This document shows positions 1-11,708 of a DNA stretch of 64,000 bases, one piece after another (within the stretch, counting starts at the first letter, position 1; every line of letters begins with the position of its first letter). The DNA comes from Nematostella vectensis (Eukaryota > Cnidaria > Anthozoa > Actiniaria > Edwardsiidae): positions 19,862,953 through 19,926,952 of the forward strand of contig NC_064036.1 in assembly GCF_932526225.1 (NCBI RefSeq), in the 5' to 3' direction. The notes below the pieces were generated by a model. That model did not search any database, was not told the DNA's origin, and saw only the letters and a program-made list of their open reading frames with translations. Position numbers and translations under genes: made by a program.

Positions 1-2330
1 ATTGCTATTATTTTTTTTTTGCTTTTTCTGGCTGATTTTAAAACCAGAAAGCTTATACAGCGCTGCCAAAGTATATTATTAAATAGCTTAATTGAGTAAA
101 AATAAAATAAAATTAGTGTGTGAGGCTGTAGTTTCAGTTGGCTCCTCTGCAATAAGGCCATCATAAATAAAAAGCTACTGTACTATATAAATCAAATTGA
201 AAAGAAACCCCTTCCTCTTTTCTAAATATATTTGTTACAATTTATTTCAGATATTGACCATGGCAAAGAAGATGAAGATAAGTAAATATATAAGGATGGA
301 CAGAGAGATAATTGAATTTTCTCCTTTGTATTCCACTTTTAGTGATTAAAAAACTTATACTATTCTTTCTTTTAAATATTTGCTTTATTTGTTCAAGCTA
401 TGTGTTATTGACTATTACACTTTTTGACAGTATGGTTACAAACTGACCCCTCAGTTCTGTAGCACTGTCAAGAAAATAGGGGGACCCCCTTCGTATTTAA
501 AAGAAAATGCTTGAAGAACGCTGCTTGGTGGACAAATGATCTGAGATTATATGGCTTTCAACATTAATGGAGATTTGCACCCCAGCCTCTGCTACGGCCC
601 TGACCCTGGTCCATGGACCCCTTGTTGAAAATAGCTTTTCTAGTAATAACATGTTTTCTAGCGAGGGGAGGTTTTCTACTTCTAGTATAAACCAAAAACA
701 TGGATGAAGGTTGGTTAAAAAGTTTCTATATATTAAATCTCCAGAGCTAACACAGTATTATACTTCTGGGTTTTTTAATTCGCACTAAAACATAATATAA
801 GACACAGCATAGTGTGCATTCAAAAGTTGCAATAGGCTTTTGAAATGAGAGGGGATCTATGATTATTTCACATCACTTTTATGTATGGTGCTTGATTGAA
901 AAATTGTATGATTGGACAAATTGTGTTCACTTTTCTCCCATTTACTCTGACTGAAAATTTTCTACCAGAAAGAATTCAAATCATTAGAACACTGTTGGAG
1001 TATTTGATATTGTGTGTACCACATGCTTTTTGTGTGTAGGAGATGAGATGATTTAAGTTTATACCACTATTAAGACATTAAAACAAAAATTAAACACTGT
1101 ATGTGTCAAGTCATTTTCTGCAGTGGCTGATCCAAATTTGGTTCTGTGGTCCAATGGTTCAATCCAATACAATAGCACAAAGTTATTGTAATAGTTTTAA
1201 TAAATTAAAAAATTCTAGACCCTATTGAGCTTTTACCAGCGCCTGCACAAGGCAATTTAAATACTGAATGTTCATGATCGACCGACAAACTCGGACGGGC
1301 TGCATATATAACATATTGAGACTAAACACAACACACCGTAAGGCATGTATTTATGCATGCATTATGAGCTTCGGAGGACGCAACGAAAACCATTTGCAGT
1401 ACTGAGTAGTCAACTCCAGGGTCAAGAATTCATGCCTGCTTGTCCATAGTTAGTTGTGCCTTCGAATTCCAGTATAATTAGGCTTCCAAGCTGTAATTCA
1501 ATCGTGATGACCATCACCCTGGCCGTCATCTATTGACTATAGCGGATTGGACTTTCTCACAAAACATAGCCACTCGAGTTTTACCACATTTTTGCGCCCG
1601 AGCTTTTCTACAAGTTTTTCAAGACCCTACCAAAAAGCAGAAAGATACTGTTTTATGCTCTCATTCTCGTCTCTCTATGGCCGCCATGTTTCTTTACTTA
1701 GATCAAGCAAGTGTTATGACGTCATCTTACAATTTCATCTGTGATTGGTTGTTTCAATGTTTTGATGCCTCGAATGTCAAAACAAATAAGTGTTTCCAGA
1801 AAAGTAAATATTCTGAGCTGGGAACTTCATAGGCTTCTGGTTGATAAGAGAGTAATTTTCAAAATTCTTCTGCTTACTTTCAAAACGCAAAGCTAATATT
1901 TATGTGATCTTTTTAAACCTTACGTTCCTAGCCGATCCCAGAGATCAGCCAATCAGGGACTGCTTACTGTTCCCCGCTCCCGCACCGTAACTTTTGGGGA
2001 CAGATCTTTCTCTATAGCCGCCCCTTAATTATAGAATAACCTTCCATCCGCTATAAGAAATGTTTCTAGCGTGTCCATTTTTAAGAACAGAAAACGTTTC
2101 TCTTCGAATAAAAGAAATAAAGACATTTTAGGAATAAAAACATTTTAGAGATTTATATATTTTTTTCTTTCTGTTACTTTTCTATACAATGTAAAATTTG
2201 ATGTTCTTTTATTGTATACATATATACTTATTTTTTATATACATATATTTCACTTTTACATTGCAAACGCATTGAGGCGTAAGCAAAATGCATCCAAACA
2301 ACTGTTATTATTATTGTTATTATTACGGAC
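1..2330. other. AT-rich non-coding stretch
   Basis: I see no supported gene here. The longest reading frames (about 1533-1832) show no recognisable domain and look like chance ORFs. Short ATT/TTA runs occur near 2307-2327, just before the BEL element. Promoters or diverged repeats could be hidden, but nothing can be supported by eye. Confidence 0.6.
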
Positions 2331-2690
2331 AGACTCGCGGACTCCCTGTGCGGAGGGGGTCACGTGACTGTCGAGCCGCCATGAGTCTCACTTCGACGAA
2401 GACCAGCGAAGTGATTGGGGCGGCTCGGTAAGTACTGTTATTTATCGGCGTTTTATGATGCTGTTTATACGTTTTTAGATTACTGTTCAAGCATAAACTA
2501 TATCGGATTGTCTATATATGTCTATCTACGCCGAGTGAAGAAATTACATACCGGATCTTATGGATACCATTTTGAACTTATATCGTATGATTTGTTATAA
2601 ATTTGATTTCTATTATTATTATTTGTAGCGTCATGTAAATAAATACCGAGGCATCGAGTCATACCGTCGTTGTTTGATTTCGCGGCAACA
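2331..2690 (+). repeat. Putative 5' LTR end and leader of BEL/Pao element
   Basis: The stretch just upstream of the gag reading frame has a strong splice-donor-like site (GGTAAGTAC near 2427) and ends with TTTTGGTAGCAGAG near 2690. A TGG-starting motif at this place is usual for the primer-binding site directly after a 5' LTR. No second LTR copy is present in the window, because the 3' end of the element is lost at the junction near 7052. The LTR limits are therefore inferred, not measured. Confidence 0.4.
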
Positions 2691-2737
2691 TTTTGGTAGC
2701 AGAGCAAGGTTTTGTTGAACTGTCGATTGAAGTAAAC

Positions 2738-3981
2738 ATGTCCACATCCGAAGGCGCGCCAGCGATTCTCCCGCCAGAAAACAGCGGCGCGAACCACAGC
2801 GACCCCATAGAAAAAATGAAATTAAAGAGCGCAGTTGCCCGCCGCAAGGCCGTTCTGACACGATACATAAATGTGTCAAAAACAATGCTTAAAACTCCAC
2901 ATAGTAGCAGCAAACGAAAGTTAAGGGAGTTAGCTGAGAAAATAGAGAGATCACTCACGTTACTGGAGGACTTAAGTACCAACTGTCAGGACATGTTAGA
3001 AGAACGGGAGTTGCCCGCAGCTATCGACGCGATTAACTTAGCGACCATAAGTGCGAATAGGGCGATCGAGGATATTGAAAGCAAGCTCGCTAGCAGAGTT
3101 GATGAGGCTAGCTCCGAAACTAGCTCTGTAGCATCATCAAACACAAGCTCAAAGTCCGGTACTCCCAGGCACACCTTCTCGAAAAGTTAAAGCGCCTAGA
3201 AAGCGAAGTACAGGAAATGCGGGCAGAGGCGGAGCTAGCCAGTCAGTTAGGCGATCCAGAATCGATCCGGAACCACCTGCGGGATTTCGAAAGCGCAGAC
3301 GCGCAACCGTGCCGTTCTATTCATCGGTCTGCACCACAGGTGTATGCAACCTTTGTCGCTTCTCAAAACCTAGAGCATCCTGATGAGTCCTGGGTGCGTT
3401 CTTTCTGTACGTCTACGACTCCTCAACCTAGCGCGTCGACCGCACCATTCAATAGCACCCTTTCCAAGCTCGAGGTCCCTTCTTTCTCTGGACACCCCCT
3501 GGAATGGCCAGGATTCATATCAATGTTCAAGTCTCTTGTGCACAACCAGCCCATCACAGACACTGAGCGTATGACGTTTCTGCAGCGGAGCCTGACGGGC
3601 GACGCGAAAGACGCTGTAGGAGTAATGCTGAACCACGGACATCTGTACAAGTCTGCACTATTGGAGCTCGAGGAGAAGTTCGGAAACAAAGAACTGGTGG
3701 CAGGAAAATACCTGAGCACTGTGTTTAACCACTCTGAAGTCGGCGAAAATGATTTGAGCGCGCTGAAATCATTCAGCAATACACTTCACGTCGCGGTGGA
3801 GACCATTACGAGTTTGCAGTTTAGCCATGACCTGAAGGCAACGTATAGTGTACGACGCGCAGTCGCTAAGCTGCCGCAAATGCTGAGGTACAAGTGGGGC
3901 GAAAAGAAGGCCGAGTCTAAAGTGAAGCTGACGATGACAGATCTAGATGTCTGGCTGCGTGCTCGAGTGCCAGAAACCTAG
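2738..3981 (+). pseudogene. BEL/Pao retrotransposon gag (frameshifted)
   Basis: The first likely ATG is at 2738 (protein begins MSTSEGAPAI). The N-terminal part is Lys/Ser-rich and alpha-helical and runs to about 3180. There a frameshift moves the frame to one that reads EKLKRLESEVQEM and then continues through 3981. The second part contains LEVPSFSGHPLEWPGF and a downstream helical region with FLQRSLTGDAKDAV. This matches the DUF1759 gag-like domain of BEL/Pao elements, which packages element RNA into cytoplasmic particles. The zinc-knuckle end lies downstream, after a non-coding interruption. One frameshift and the missing C-terminus make this copy non-functional. Confidence 0.8.
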
Positions 3982-4084
3982 CAGACACCTCCCTGGGTCC
4001 ACCAGCGCGATCCCCCGGGACGTCCGGGAGCCCGAGGAAAAGAAGACAATTCGCAGGACATAACAACGAGCTTAAGGTTGAAAT

Positions 4085-4730
4085 AGTTCTATAACCCATA
4101 ATTTTTTTTAAACTTGGCATAAACAATAATGAAGTTAAGGGCTTTCAAAAAATGTAATAAATAATGGGGGTACCGACCTCGTTTTCACAACAGAGGGGCG
4201 TAGAGTTGACGCGTTTTTACTGATCGCGCAAGGAAAAATCCCAACTCTTAGTTTTCAAAACGAGTGCCTATAGTCTTTAGAAAATTAAATTCTGTTTGTC
4301 GAGCTGCCAAAATCCGATCTCCTAAACAATAACCCGTAGTAGTTGATGTTCAAAACAAAACACATTTTAAGAGATCGCACTAAAGGACATTGTTTTCGCC
4401 ACTATTCATACGGTAAAAAGCGCCATTTTGAAGTATTTTTACGGCTTTTAAGAGAAATAACAAAACGTCTACACCACAACTTTTTTTGTTTTTCAGTATA
4501 TCATTTTTCCGTATATATTTAACTATTTGAGCAAATAAAAAATGGGGGTAACCGACCATTTTCTGTCAAAGCGATTTTAATTAAAAAACGCGCGCCTTTT
4601 GCTGTGTTTTCTTGTACAACTGTGGCGCGCGCGCACTTAATACCGGAAAATTCGATCAAACAGCGCGCGCCACTATGCGCAGAAGGGGTGCGCAGTGCAA
4701 TTCAAGGGAATTACCTTAAGTCAAATACGG
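4085..4730. other. Non-coding insertion inside BEL gag-pol
   Basis: Recognisable BEL coding sequence stops near 4080 and resumes near 4735. The intervening roughly 650 bases are AT-rich and hold no domain. The motif AATGGGGGTA(A)CCGACC occurs twice, near 4160 and 4541. This suggests a small inserted repeat, but I could not define its ends or a target-site duplication. Confidence 0.4.
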
Positions 4731-4734
4731 TTTC

Positions 4735-5690
4735 CGTGTCAACCCTAGCAACTAGTGCAAAGAGCGAGACTAGCGGAAACACAGGGAAAGCAGAGAAGAG
4801 CGCGGAAAATGAAAAGGGCGCCAAAACACCGCACGCCGCGTCTAATGTGTGTTTTTGTTGCTCCCAGTCGTACGCTACTGTGTGTTGTTCGAAGTCTAAA
4901 GGCATGGACGTGCCTGTGCTTTCGTTGTCTTACCTCGACCTAGCATATAGCGCGCAAGTGTGACAAAACAGGCAATTGTGGCATAGACGGATGTGCCAAG
5001 CGACACCACCCCTCGATTCACGGTGCGGATTGCGTGTTCGTTCAAGCCTCGTCAGCAAACTGCTGTCACGACCAAGTGCTCTTGCAGATAGTTCCTGTCA
5101 GTGTAGCTCGCGCCGATGGAGAACATGAAGTTACTTATTCGCTGCTTGGCGCCGGAAGTCAGACCTCCCTGATTCTCGAGAGTCAGGCGGATAAGCTAGG
5201 ACTAGACGGCGAAGCATCTGAACTGAACATCGGCACCGTTAACTCAACACAGACCCAGCATTGTAAGAAAGTATCTTTCATGGTTCACGATAAGAACAGG
5301 GAGCAAACGACAGTCGTGACCGAAGCCTATACCATTCAAGAGGCTGAACCTCCCTCCTCAAAGAGTAGCCCGGGAAGCCATTCAGTCGTGGCCTCACCTC
5401 AGCGGACTGGACATACCAGAAGTCGATTCGCGAGACGTAACCATGTTATTAGGAGCGAATATGATAGATGCAATATTGCAGCGTGAAGTGCGAAGAGGTG
5501 CGCCCGAACTCCCCGTCGCGGTGTTGACGTCCTTTGGCTGGACCCTTACCGGTACCGTAAGGGGTTTCGTCCCACCCGAGCATCTTCACGTTATGCATGT
5601 GAACATCCAGAACCAAGACGAATTGCTTCAACGTTCAAAATTGGTGGCGAACCGACTCATTTGGAACCAAGTTCGAGCATGAAACCTCAA
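4735..5690 (+). pseudogene. BEL/Pao zinc-knuckle and aspartic protease region
   Basis: Several frames must be combined. Near 4840-5040 a Cys/His-rich segment resembles the BEL zinc-binding region. From about 5040 to 5330 the frame reads VLLQIVPVSVARADG and then YSLLGAGSQTSLI, the place of the retropepsin active site in DUF1758/Peptidase A17 proteins. The usual Asp of the catalytic triad (normally D-S/T-G) appears as L-G-A-G, so the active site looks lost. A further piece (5443-5682) reads LLGANMIDAIL and LTSFGWTLTGTV, typical of the protease C-terminal part. Frame changes near 4950 and 5430 break the gene. Confidence 0.75.
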
Positions 5691-6615
5691 GATCACGAGA
5701 GGACAAGAAAGCCGTTGAGATCCCCCAGAAGACAGTTAAGCGATGTGGCGACAGGTACGAGGTCGGCCTGTTGTGGAAGGACGAGAGCGTGATCCTTCCA
5801 AGCAGTCGCGAGATGACGGAGAAACGCTTGAAATCGACCGAGCGAATACTTAAGCGTGATAAATCAGTCGCCGCTAAGTACTGTCAGGTCATTGAAGACT
5901 ACGTACAGAAGGGGTAAGCACGTAAACTGACGGATGAAGAGGCTAAAGTAGCAGAACCAAGAGTGGATCCTCCAGACCCATCCGGAAAGGTACGAATGGT
6001 GATGGACGCTGCTGCAAAGAGTAAGGGAGTCTCGCTAAACGACAATCTACTCATCGGACCGGATCTTCTGAACAGTTTAGTTGGCGTTCTGATTCGATTT
6101 CGAGAGCATCCTGTAGCCATCGCGGCTGATATTGAGGCTATGTTTATGCAGTGTCGTGTCATTCCCACTGACCAGCCATCGCTCAGGTTCCTCTGGCGCG
6201 ATCTGGAAGATGGAAGGCGTCCAGATGTCTACCAGATGGTGTCGATGATATTCGGGGCGGCATCTTCCCCCTGTACCGCTAACTACGTACTACGCAAGAC
6301 TGCGGATGAACACCGTGAGGACCCGGCATTTTCCAAGGACACCCTCGAAGCGGTCCACACTAACTTCTACATGGATGATTTTCTAAGTATCTTCTTAGCG
6401 AAGCCAAAGCCGTACGGATGCAGAAGGAAATTACTGCATTACTCGCACGTGGAGGTTTCAAGTTGACTAAGTGGACAAGTTCATCTCGAGAGGTTTTGAC
6501 GCAGATACCCACTGACGAGAAAGCAAGCCCGTCCCTGAACTTGGACCTTGACGAGCTAACAGTGGAACGCACGCTAGGCTTGAAATGGAACACTGAAACG
6601 GAAGGGTTTCAGTAA
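5691..6615 (+). pseudogene. BEL/Pao reverse transcriptase (truncated)
   Basis: A stop near 5915 precedes the main open part at 5963-6466. That part contains [20 protein letters not shown], the BEL RT fingers motif, then the palm sequence with [16 protein letters not shown] and [14 protein letters not shown], and the catalytic YMDD box in NFYMDDFL near 6368-6391. A frameshift near 6400 leads to 6418-6615, ending in ERTLGLKWN and a TAA stop. The RNase H domain and the start of the integrase expected next are missing. The element therefore carries an internal deletion as well as frameshifts. Confidence 0.85.
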
Positions 6616-6630
6616 GCTGATGCTTACATC

Positions 6631-7389
6631 ATGGACATGCGAAGAATGATGGCTAGACGAGGAAAACCGGCTCATATGTACTCTGACAACGGAACCAATT
6701 TGGTTGGAGCTGAAAAGGAGCTTCGAGATGCTCTGGTAGAAGGATTGCATGAAATGTCACAAGATGGAGTACAGTGGCATTTAAACCCGCCAGCCTCCCC
6801 TCACTTCGGAGGTGCATGGGAGCGCTTGGTGCAGTCTGCTAAGCGCGCGCTGAAGGTCATCGCTGGAGAGCAGCTGGTAACCGATGAGACGCTCTTGACG
6901 TTCATGGCAGGATCGCTGATGAACAGTCGTCCCCTGACTCACCTAGGTGGGGATTGCCGTGATGAAGAAGCTTTGACCCCTAATCGCTTTCTGCTTGGGC
7001 GCGCGAGCCCGAATCGTCTTCCGGCAATTGTTACAGATCGAGATGTTCTAACAGTGTGGCTAACAATGCTGCCTCTCAAAGAGTTAGGCTTTAATCTCAA
7101 CAAAAGGCAATTCGAGGATGGAATCAAGCTGCGCTATGAGTGGCCAATCGAAGATATTCCATCCAACTGTGTGTGCGGAGAAGTGTTTAATGTTGACCAC
7201 GCTATGATCTGTGCGAGGGGCGGATTTGTCATTCTGAGACATAATGAACTGAGGGGTCTGGAGGCGGAGCTTGTGAGCATGGTTTGTAAAGATGTCGTTA
7301 CTGAACCAGTGCTCCAAGATATATCAGGGGAGCAGTTAACAAGAGTTTTGGTTTTAATCTGGTATTGGTACCGAGGCGTCGGGGCTTAA
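6631..7389 (+). CDS. Chimeric ORF: BEL integrase fused to RLE retrotransposon tail
   Basis: This 252-codon frame is open throughout and joins parts of two element classes. Residues 1 to about 140 are the BEL/Pao integrase core: [14 protein letters not shown] holds the second catalytic Asp, then [19 protein letters not shown] and the catalytic-Glu region, ending [11 protein letters not shown]. From about 7052 the reading continues in frame as [20 protein letters not shown], then [15 protein letters not shown] and [11 protein letters not shown]. These are the zinc-binding lead-in to the endonuclease of the non-LTR elements found later in the window. A third, unrelated sequence supplies the last 15 or so residues. 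It is probably a fossil junction, but the lack of any stop is notable. The first integrase Asp and the zinc N-terminus are absent. Confidence 0.8.
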   Translation: MDMRRMMARRGKPAHMYSDNGTNLVGAEKELRDALVEGLHEMSQDGVQWHLNPPASPHFGGAWERLVQSAKRALKVIAGEQLVTDETLLTFMAGSLMNSRPLTHLGGDCRDEEALTPNRFLLGRASPNRLPAIVTDRDVLTVWLTMLPLKELGFNLNKRQFEDGIKLRYEWPIEDIPSNCVCGEVFNVDHAMICARGGFVILRHNELRGLEAELVSMVCKDVVTEPVLQDISGEQLTRVLVLIWYWYRGVGA

Positions 7390-8335
7390 CTGTGGCTGTG
7401 AAGGGTAATACAATTTGTGGTAATGGACGTTGGTTTGTGGGTTAAAGTGTGTACGTGTGGCTATTTTATATGGTGTATTGCATCGGGGGCTGTAAGGGTC
7501 GGAGTAGTGGCTATGTGAGAGAGGTAGAAATAGGCTAGCAGTGAGATGTTAGGGGAGAACTGTGTGTTTGACCATCGGAGGAAGGTGATAATTACATGTT
7601 GATAACTTCTTTTGATAACATATTGTTCAATCTTGTGGGGTGTAATGTGAGCTTGTAGACAATTAAATAGAATTACAAGGCCGGTGATAGAAATAAAATA
7701 TGAAGGCGTGCAGATACGGTATAAAAAAAAAGAAATGGATGGCAAATAGGATATAGATAGTGGTTATATAAGTATAGCACAGTTGGCTCCTTGAGTACGG
7801 GGTGCTATGTTGTGTCGTGTAAAGAGAGATTGTTAACGATGCGCGCTCTAAGATAGTGGCTGATAAGCGATGAGTTTATGCGATGGCCTATATTGAGCGA
7901 AAATAATACGCGGAGGCACAGGCAGCAGAAACGGCAGGAATACGAAGAATGGAGAGAAGTGAAAGGCGTGTACCTGGCGAGCTGATAAATGGAGATACAC
8001 AAACACACAGAAATAAAACAATAATGTGAGAAATTTCATAAGAGCTCTTAGGAATAAATGTGCCACCACACTAATTCTAGCCACGATTTATCGTCAGAGA
8101 GCAAGATCGATGGCTAGTCAGACGCAGTTAGGGAGGTAAAATCTGATGGGTGCCGAGGGTAGGAGACACGAGGACTAGGGCGGAATAGGAAAAGGCTAAA
8201 GGGGAAACAGGAGATATTACCGCGTCTGAGGTGTATTTCAAACTGTTGTGATCGATCTAAACAGCTTGCTCCTATACACCAACGTGTGGTTGCACATGTT
8301 ATGTGTTTGTGTGTGAGGCTTACCTTACGTCGGAT
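7344..8335. other. Unidentified insertion splitting RLE endonuclease domain
   Basis: In intact copies the endonuclease reads GEQL-x-R followed closely by NTA[12 protein letters not shown]. Here the first half ends near 7343 and the second half begins near 8336, with about 990 unrelated bases between. The insert is purine/GT-rich on the plus strand. It shows no terminal inverted repeats, no poly-A tail and no recognisable protein. Its minus-strand frames are chance ORFs as far as I can tell. Confidence 0.5.
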
Positions 8336-8945
8336 TTTCGCTTTACTAACACAGCGAGAGACGCCAGACTGGATATACACGCACGTGGATTTTTTGAGCC
8401 ACAGCAATCAGCCTTTTTCGATGTCAGGGTTTGCCACCCAAATGCTGAAAGCTACAGGGACCTGGAACCACAACAGATCACCGTATGCATGAGAACGAGA
8501 AGAAGCGGCAATACACAAGTAGAGTTCTTAATATCGAGCAGGGATCATTCACATCCCTGGTATTTACGACCACAGGAGGGATGGGGAAGGAATGTCTGAT
8601 GTTCCACAGTCGCCTAGCCGAACTAATAGCAATCAAGAAAGGAGAGGACTACTCTAGAACAATCACCTGGATCCGCGCAAGGGTATCATTTGCACTGCTG
8701 AGATCGGCGTTGATCTGTCTGCGAGGGTCAACATCCGTTAGCAAAGTGTCCTGGGATTTAAGGAATTCTGATGTACATGTCGGGACAGCAGAGAGAGCAA
8801 TGAAATAGGAACGTTGACAATTATTTTTATAAGAAGAATATTCTTAGATTACTATTTATTTATTTTAATATGCCTTATAGACGTGTAAATAGTTCAAAGT
8901 TTTAGGATCATTTTTATATTGTTATTATTATAATGTAGATATTGA
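8336..8945 (+). pseudogene. RLE non-LTR retrotransposon copy A: endonuclease end and 3' UTR
   Basis: This is the downstream half of the endonuclease whose first half lies at 7052-7343. It reads [20 protein letters not shown] and [12 protein letters not shown]. After one frameshift near 8480 it continues with [23 protein letters not shown] and [20 protein letters not shown], ending at a TAG near 8808. The PD-D...K pattern and the conserved KKRxY are those of restriction-like endonucleases of R2-type LINEs. The following 130 bases are the 3' UTR. It is nearly identical to 50763-50989 and runs directly into (ATT)n, so the two copies belong to one young subfamily. Confidence 0.85.
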
Positions 8946-8946
8946 A

Positions 8947-8970
8947 ATTATTATTATTATTATTATTTTA

Positions 8971-9033
<63 letters not shown>

Positions 9034-9043
9034 CATTATTATT
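8947..9043 (+). repeat. (ATT)n microsatellite between two RLE elements
   Basis: About 97 bases of ATT units with few interruptions. They start where the copy A 3' UTR ends and stop where copy B coding sequence begins (AAAGCTCAAAACC at 9044). Confidence 0.95.
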
Positions 9044-9587
9044 AAAGCTCAAAACCTGAGGAATCAGGCTTCGCGGCTCGAAAAACAACAAGAACATCCC
9101 CCAAATACTACTTTAGATGAGTCTTTGCTGACAAGCAATTCAGGGAGCTCTCAAACGCCAACTAGAATGATAAATTTTGCTGAAAATAATCAAAACAACG
9201 AAGACCAAGAAAGCCAAAATGCTAATGTACAACCGACTCCTGCACGGCACGTCGCACCACGTGATTATAGATACCGCCACTGAAGATAGCATGCCAGAGA
9301 TGAGCCAACTCTCAAACGAGAGAACTGCTAGAGAACGCTGTACTACAATGGACGACCCAGCCGAAGTGTCTACCCGTGTTCCAGGGTGTTTACCAGAATA
9401 TACGGCAATTAGCACACCGCTGATGGTTGATTGGGGTCGAAATAGTGATGGAGAAATTATAACAATCAGGGCGTCACTAATCGATGATGCGTACAATGAG
9501 ATCGCGACATGGCGCAAAAAAACCCTCTGGTGTTGACGCTAATGGATTTAAAAGGATCCTCGCAAGTAAATCCTTTAAGAAATCAAG

Positions 9588-10890
9588 TTAAAATCTATGT
9601 GAAGCCCTCGCCACACTCACAAGGAGAATTTGTACTGAATATGTTGATCCTGTTTCTATTGGCCGTATTCTAGCAAATCGTTTGATCCCCCTGGATAAGG
9701 GCAGGGGCGAGGTTCGGCCTATCGGCGTTGGAGAAGCGATTCGGAGAATCATCGGCAAGTGCGTTACCAAGGTTACCAAGCAAGATGTAATCAGTGCAAG
9801 TGGATATCTTCAGGTGTGCGCAGGTCACAAGTCAGGAAGTGAGGCAGCTATACATGCTATGCGTAAGATATTTGAAGCAGACGAAACAGATGCCGCATTG
9901 CTCATTGACGCTTCTAATGCCTTCAACTCCCTTAACAGAGCGGCAGCCCTGCATAACATCAGAGTCTTATGCCCTGCCATTGCTACGTTCGCAATCAATA
10001 CTTACAGAGCGCCAGCGCGGTTATTTGTCATCGGAGGGAAGGAGTTGGAGTCATCTGAGGGAACAACACAAGGAGATCCTCTGGCGATGACTTTATATGC
10101 AATCAGTCTCTAGCCTTTGATTTCACGGTCAAGCAGCGCAAGCTCAGCAAAACAGTGGTGGTATGCGGATGATGCTACGGGCTCTGGATCGCTAGATGAC
10201 TTAAAGAGGTGGTGGGAAGAGCTAGAAGAAAATGGTCCTGCTCTTGGATATTTCCCAAATGCTAAAAAATGCTGGCTTGTTGTGAAGCCCGGGAAAGACG
10301 AGATGGCGAGAGAAGTTTTTGCTGGGACAGCTATCAACATTACTACCCAAGGTCACAAACACCTAGGAGCTGCACTGGGATCAAGATCTCACCTCGAAGA
10401 ATATGTAAATGCAAAGGTGGTGGATTGGGTGAGTGAATTAGCAAAACTAGCGGAATTTGCGAAATCTCAACCGCAGGCTTGCTATGCAGCTTTCGCGCAC
10501 GGCTTGAAGCACCGATGGACGTACTTTCTAAGAACACTACCGGACATTGATATGTTGCTGAAACCCCTAGAAGACGCGATTCCTGAAGTTTTAATACCTT
10601 CGATCACAGAGCATAATTGCTTCCCTATAGAACGAGAACTCCTGGAAATGCCGGCAAGGATGGGTGGATTGGGATTTACAAATCCCGTACAGAGCGCGAG
10701 AAGGGAATATGAAGCTTCCGTGAATATAACGGGCCCACTTGTAAACCAGATAGTGGCACAGTCTGACGAGCCTGCAGATGACGCAGAGATTAATGAGTTG
10801 CAGCGGCGCATGCGCAGAGTTAAGGACGAGGGCCTGCTTGAGAAGCTCGCAAGCTTAAAGAACTCCCTTCCTGAAAAAATGCAACGCTAG
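9588..10890 (+). pseudogene. RLE element copy B reverse transcriptase
   Basis: The frame opens near 9588 and is clear from 9682. It reads [20 protein letters not shown] (RT motif 1), [27 protein letters not shown] (first catalytic Asp), [13 protein letters not shown] and WWYADDAT (the YADD catalytic box), followed by thumb sequences such as [12 protein letters not shown] and [13 protein letters not shown] single in-frame TAG at 10111-10113 sits where sister copies have CAG (Gln in SLQPLI); apart from it the frame is open from 9682 to 10890. The enzyme would prime reverse transcription at a nicked chromosomal target. This is the most complete RT in the window. Confidence 0.85.
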
Positions 10891-10899
10891 CAGAGCGAG

Positions 10900-11520
10900 C
10901 AAGTGAAAAAGGCTCGTCAAATTGGTTGACTGTCATCCCGCTCAAAGATTTGGACTTCGATCTAAACAAGCGGGAGTTCCGAGACGCCATTAGAATGCGG
11001 TATGACTGGCCCATACCTGACAACCAGTCAATGTGCGTGTGCGGTTCCCGTTTCACCGTTGACCATGCAATGATATGTCCGCGTGGCGGTTTCATTATAC
11101 AACGCCATAATGAACTACGAGACCTAGAAGCGGAGCTACTCAACATGGTGTGCTATGATGTCGAAATAGAGCCTGAATTACAACCGGCGAAGAACTAAAC
11201 AGAGGTGCGGATCAAGCCCCAGACGCACGCCTCGATATACATGCTAGGGATTCTGGGAAAGGCAGAGGGCTGCATATTTTGATGTAAGGGTGTGTAACCC
11301 TCATGCGGACTCTTATAAGAGACTGACTCTGAACCAGCTGTATAGGCAACATGAAAATGAGAAAAAGCGGAAATATGCGTCAAGAGTTATGGAAGTAGAG
11401 CAAGGGACGTTCACCCCCCTTGTCTTCAGCACCACGGGTGGCATGGGTGAGGAGTGTAGTCGATACCATTGCAGGCTGGCAGATTCGCACTAAGGTCTGC
11501 TTCGCACTTCTTAGAGGAGC
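10900..11520 (+). pseudogene. RLE element copy B zinc motif and endonuclease (frameshifted)
   Basis: After a frame change near 10890 the sequence reads [43 protein letters not shown] and [13 protein letters not shown]. This is a CxC-x7-H-x3-C metal-binding motif. Frameshifts near 11200 and 11280 break the PD/D catalytic section, which can still be read as DARLDIHA and [11 protein letters not shown]. The end (11290-11493) has [13 protein letters not shown] and [13 protein letters not shown]. Relative to sister copies, roughly 25 codons are deleted near 11485, before the final LLRGALVCLRG motif. Confidence 0.8.
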
Positions 11521-11613
11521 CCTTGTATGCCTTAGAGGGCAGTAAGAAGGCAGGTGAGAAGCATTAACGATCGAGATCTAGAGATCGATAAAGGACTGGC
11601 TGGACTCTTTTAA

Positions 11614-11643
11614 TTTATTATTATAAAAATTATTATATTATTA

Positions 11644-11707
<64 letters not shown>

Positions 11708-11708
11708 T
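11614..11708 (+). repeat. (ATT)n tail of copy B
   Basis: ATT/TTA repeat, slightly degenerate at its start and pure from about 11648. It closes the 3' UTR of copy B. Unlike the other tracts it is not followed by another RLE element. Confidence 0.95.

Larger units (their letters stand above)
9044..11613 (+). mobile_element. RLE non-LTR retrotransposon copy B (5'-truncated, otherwise long)
   Basis: The copy starts directly after (ATT)n inside the N-terminal domain (AQNLRNQASRLEKQQ). It runs through reverse transcriptase and endonuclease and ends in another ATT tract. The order of DNA-binding N-terminus, RT, CCHC-like zinc motif and restriction-like endonuclease is that of R2/R4-type LINEs. The exact clade is not assigned. 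The first roughly 70 codons present in the copy at 54918 are missing. The N-terminal and linker section (9044-9680) is frameshifted several times. Confidence 0.85.

Noticed and set aside
1533-1832. 99-codon plus-strand ORF
   Set aside because: No domain, no hydrophobic leader, no splice or polyadenylation context; an overlapping frame is equally long. Most likely chance.
7461-8407. Several minus-strand ORFs of 65-97 codons
   Set aside because: They overlap one another in different frames within the unidentified insertion and show no domain.
8942-9045. Apparent poly-Ile/poly-Leu membrane protein
   Set aside because: The residues come from translating (ATT)n. Only the sequence after 9044 is element coding sequence. 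The poly-Leu, poly-Ile and poly-Asn frames at 54782-55220 have the same cause.
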